The notes below the pieces were generated by a model. It had not been told where the DNA came from. It saw only the letters and a program-made list of their open reading frames with translations, and searched no databases. This document shows, one piece after another, positions 61,032 through 64,000 of a stretch of 64,000 nucleotides of DNA (position 1 is the stretch's first letter; every line of letters starts with the position of its first letter). The translations under genes were made by a program, and so were the position numbers. Origin of the DNA: Volutella citrinella (taxonomy: Eukaryota; Ascomycota; Sordariomycetes; Hypocreales; Nectriaceae); assembly GCA_034401135.1 (NCBI GenBank), contig JAWZSP010000003.1, positions 372,001 through 436,000 on the forward strand. Reading direction: 5' to 3'.

Positions 61032-64000
61032 GTGGTGTGGGAGAGGTTGTTAGCTAGATTTAGATGGCGAAGGGCGATATGTTAGGTCACTTGCTTCAAG
61101 TTCTCGGATTGTTTGGGATTGCGTGTTGCAGAATTGCGGGATATCGACCTCCTAGATGGTTTCTTGGTTCATTCGGCTCGGGATAGATGGACATTAATTT
61201 GCCAGATAGAGATTTATGCCATATCTTTTTTAAATGTAGCCTGCATACTTTGATATGCGACTTGAACAAAGAGGCACCTGGCGCAACCTAACCTATAGCA
61301 ACTCCAAAGGGACAGCAGGAGCTACAATGGTCAGTCTCCCTTCAGGAAAGACCGGGTATTCCACAAAATTGAAATGCGAAACACGTCGTTTTAGAGAGCT
61401 ACAAAGGTCTTTGATGCGATTGGCTTGGGATATGAAAGATCTCAATTGGTGTGGTTGAGTTGACATGGAGTTGACTGGCGCACCAGTCACAAGGCACACA
61501 CCGAGATATCCAGCCGTCTCACTTTGCTTGGCTGCCGCTCCTTGGTGGAATAATACGACAATTTCACCTGCTTACGCCTAATCTGTACCTGCAGGCTTCC
61601 TCGCGGGATGAGATGACAGAGTGACGGTGCAGCAATGTCAGGCTAGCCCTACCAACTGTTGTTGGTCAAGAGCCTATGCGAAGATTATCGCAGATACTAC
61701 CCAAACATCAAGTGCGGGCGCTGGCCTAGGCCAATCAGACACCAAGAGTCCAAGACCTCAAGACGCGATCCCCAATAAATGGGGAGTGGTTGGTCACTGC
61801 CGAGCCGAGGTGACAGCCAGTCATTTACGACGCAGCCTGCCATTCCGCGCCGCCATCGCCAAGGTGCACCTGAAACGAGTGATTGTGAGTAGCAATGATA
61901 TGACGGCCAGCATGTCTGCAGTGTGCTTGGCTCGGCGCTCGAAAGATATCACCTAGATGACGGAATTGCAGCATTGGGTGCGCGCGAGAGATAAGCAACT
62001 GGACCTTTGGGGACACTGTCACATGGAACCCATCGGGAGAGCAGCAGGGTGCGGTCTAGAGCACTCAAGACCCTAAGATGTATCGTACGCGGTACGCGGC
62101 ATCCAATGCCCAGGGCCAGGGCAGCAGGACCCGAGAGCCCTGGTGGACTGCGGTTAGGCGGCACAGCCCATGTGCAACCACCGGCATGACTGCCTCAAGC
62201 AACATGCCGGCTGGGATGAGGCCGCGCAGCTTCTGCTTCGCGAATGCAACGAGAAGACAGAGAACTGCAAACGATACGGCCATCAGGGGCATGCCCGAAT
62301 CCCCAACCGACGCGAAGGGGGGAACCCAGGGAGACGACTTGAAATCGGGTGAGATGAACAAGATGAGTGAGATTGCTGGAATGGCGCCATTAGACGCCAA
62401 CGTGGGAGCGGCTCGCCATCGCGTTGGGGGAAGGGGAGACGAGCCAGGTCGAGATCTCGGCGGAGGGGGTTTTCTCGTGTCAAGTTCTAGGACAGGCACG
62501 ATGCCCGAGAGGGGCCAGCGGAACGATCCTGGGGTTTCTGCGGTGGTCGGCGATGGTGGCTCGATGGAGCGGATCTCAGTGTAGGGGGCCCTTCACGAAT
62601 TTGATGCCATCTTTCCTGCAAACCTTCTAGCGCCCAGCCGTTTCGTGATGGCGTCGACGGCCAACAAGTGTGAGGCAGCCACTAGAATTGCCGTCGGAGC
62701 CCAGCGCCACTGCAGGCCCACTAAATCCGCCTGCGGTACAGGGGCAATCGGAAGAGCCATGGCCCTGCTGACTCTGGCCTCCACTAGCTGGAGACAGTGC
62801 GGCAGCGGCACAGGGCCCTGGCGGGGTGGCGCTCATGAGGTGCCCTCCCTAGCTGCGGCTGCCCCACCCACTGGGATAGCGCTGCCAGGGGGCCTGTGGA
62901 GCTTCCTCGGCGGGATGCTGCCATCATGTGTCAACCTTTCAGGCCCTCGATGGAGCCCATCTTGGCCCGCACGTTTGGCGTTGCAAACTCTTACCTAACT
63001 CCAACGTAACGCCATGCTCTTTCTATGGCCAGCACCGCGCGAATTCCACATTACCCCAGAGATTGAAGGTAATCCATTGTCAAATCGCCCATCTCATCTG
63101 GCCCGAGGGCGGATTTCTTCTTTCCCCAGAGTCCTGCACGCCCGAGATCGAGGGGAGACTCCATAACTTTATTATTCACGTTTTGCTTCCCCAGACTGCC
63201 AGGGCCGCTGGCCGGTGCAGCCAAGCGTGAACGACTCCGACGCCGCGTCCCGGGTGCCGGCAGAGGAACGGACGGAACGGAAGAGCGCGGGAAGGAACGC
63301 AAATCTGCCGGCGCAGGGCAGGGACAGCACTGTAGTGCCACCGCGGGTTCCTCCAATGGGTGAGGTGCGCCTTCGTCGTACATAGCACCTGGGCAGCCCT
63401 TATTTCCCACGTGGGGCCCCCCCTCTGTGCTGGCCCCGGGGGGCCTGAATGTCCTGTTGGGCCTCGCTCGACTCCGGAACCGATAGAGCCATTCTACGAA
63501 GAGCCGTAGTATGATTGCGAGATGCAGAGCCCCGGTCGGCGTCCAAGCTCACTGCTGCTGCCGCCACTGTGACTGCTTATGGCCCTGGCAATCGTCAATG
63601 CGTCGTCTCCGGCCACTCAGGTTCGGCACCATTAGTAGTTTCTTGATATCATAACTTACCTTTGCACCGCTCCTCCACCAGCCCATCTATCCATCACGGT
63701 CAACAAATTAATGACGACAAACACACTGTACGTAAGTGATCTGTAGCCGAGGTGGCGCTGTCCTGGCCCTGCAAGTCTCCGTCCATCCACCAACCAAGCC
63801 GGATCATGGCCCGCCGCCGTCCATCGCCCATCTCGGCGACAGGGGAATGACTGGCGAGGACAGTCGAGCGCCACCGCAGCCGGCCCCTGAGGATCATGAT
63901 TTTCCTGTGTAACGCCGCCAGAGGGTGAGAATGCTAGTTCTCTGCTAGCAAAAGTCGCAATTGTAGTGGAGGTGCGGAGGACACAACTGCGGCGCATGGC
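61032..64000. other. No gene supported
   Basis: About 3 kb of GC-rich sequence after the FMO gene. Many overlapping open frames exist on both strands, none with a family pattern. One stretch on the minus strand (about 62,065-62,340, MPLMAVSFAVLCLLVAF... onward) is hydrophobic and could be an exon of an unknown membrane protein, but nothing confirms it. No tRNA B-box or rRNA was seen. Confidence 0.4.

Noticed and set aside
62065..62499. 144-codon minus ORF with a hydrophobic middle
   Set aside because: It starts at GTG, overlaps similar-length plus frames and shows no family pattern or splice context, so it was mentioned only in the region note.

Overview
The window is nuclear DNA of a filamentous ascomycete (Pezizomycotina). 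The genes have 44-66 bp GT-AG introns with CTAAC/CTGAC-like branch sites. The gene families are fungal: HET domain, NACHT-ankyrin STAND protein, AA9 lytic polysaccharide monooxygenase, Zn2Cys6-type regulator. One long block shows the extreme C-to-T/G-to-A decay of repeat-induced point mutation (RIP). Nothing identifies the species.

Positions 1-41,051 are an AT-rich, gene-free isochore. Four Gypsy-type LTR retrotransposons can be delimited in it, all transcribed on the minus strand: A (2,235-9,246), B (10,773-18,267), C (23,864-30,708) and D (33,004-41,051). Ends are fixed by equal-length LTR pairs (204, 202, 204 and 441 bp) with TA...TA termini (RIPed TG...CA). A and C have perfect 5-bp target duplications. 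B's copies differ by one RIP-type transition and D's are imperfect. All are dead, yet the RT palm motif can still be read, and the Gag zinc knuckle in A and B. Element C is nested in a larger element with 349-bp terminal inverted repeats (19,204-32,936). Element B carries a 463-bp insertion (17,461-17,923) that has escaped RIP. A heavily RIPed, inverted copy of it lies inside element D (36,209-36,623).

The isochore stops at the outer end of element D's right LTR. The flank at 41-43 kb holds a Zn2Cys6-type regulator pseudogene with three in-frame TAA codons, a frameshifted 5' fragment of a short-chain dehydrogenase, and an ambiguous ORF pair.

From 43.7 to 61.0 kb are five intact-looking gene models: a secreted subtilase-like protein with long Ser/Thr and Pro-rich regions and a Glu at the catalytic Asp position (minus); an AA9 LPMO (minus); an alpha/beta-hydrolase-NACHT-ankyrin STAND protein (minus); a HET-domain protein (plus), divergent from the STAND gene across about 0.5 kb; and a flavin-containing monooxygenase (plus). 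The STAND/HET pair is the most interesting gene-level unit, because both architectures belong to fungal allorecognition and regulated cell death. From 61.0 to 64.0 kb no gene could be supported.
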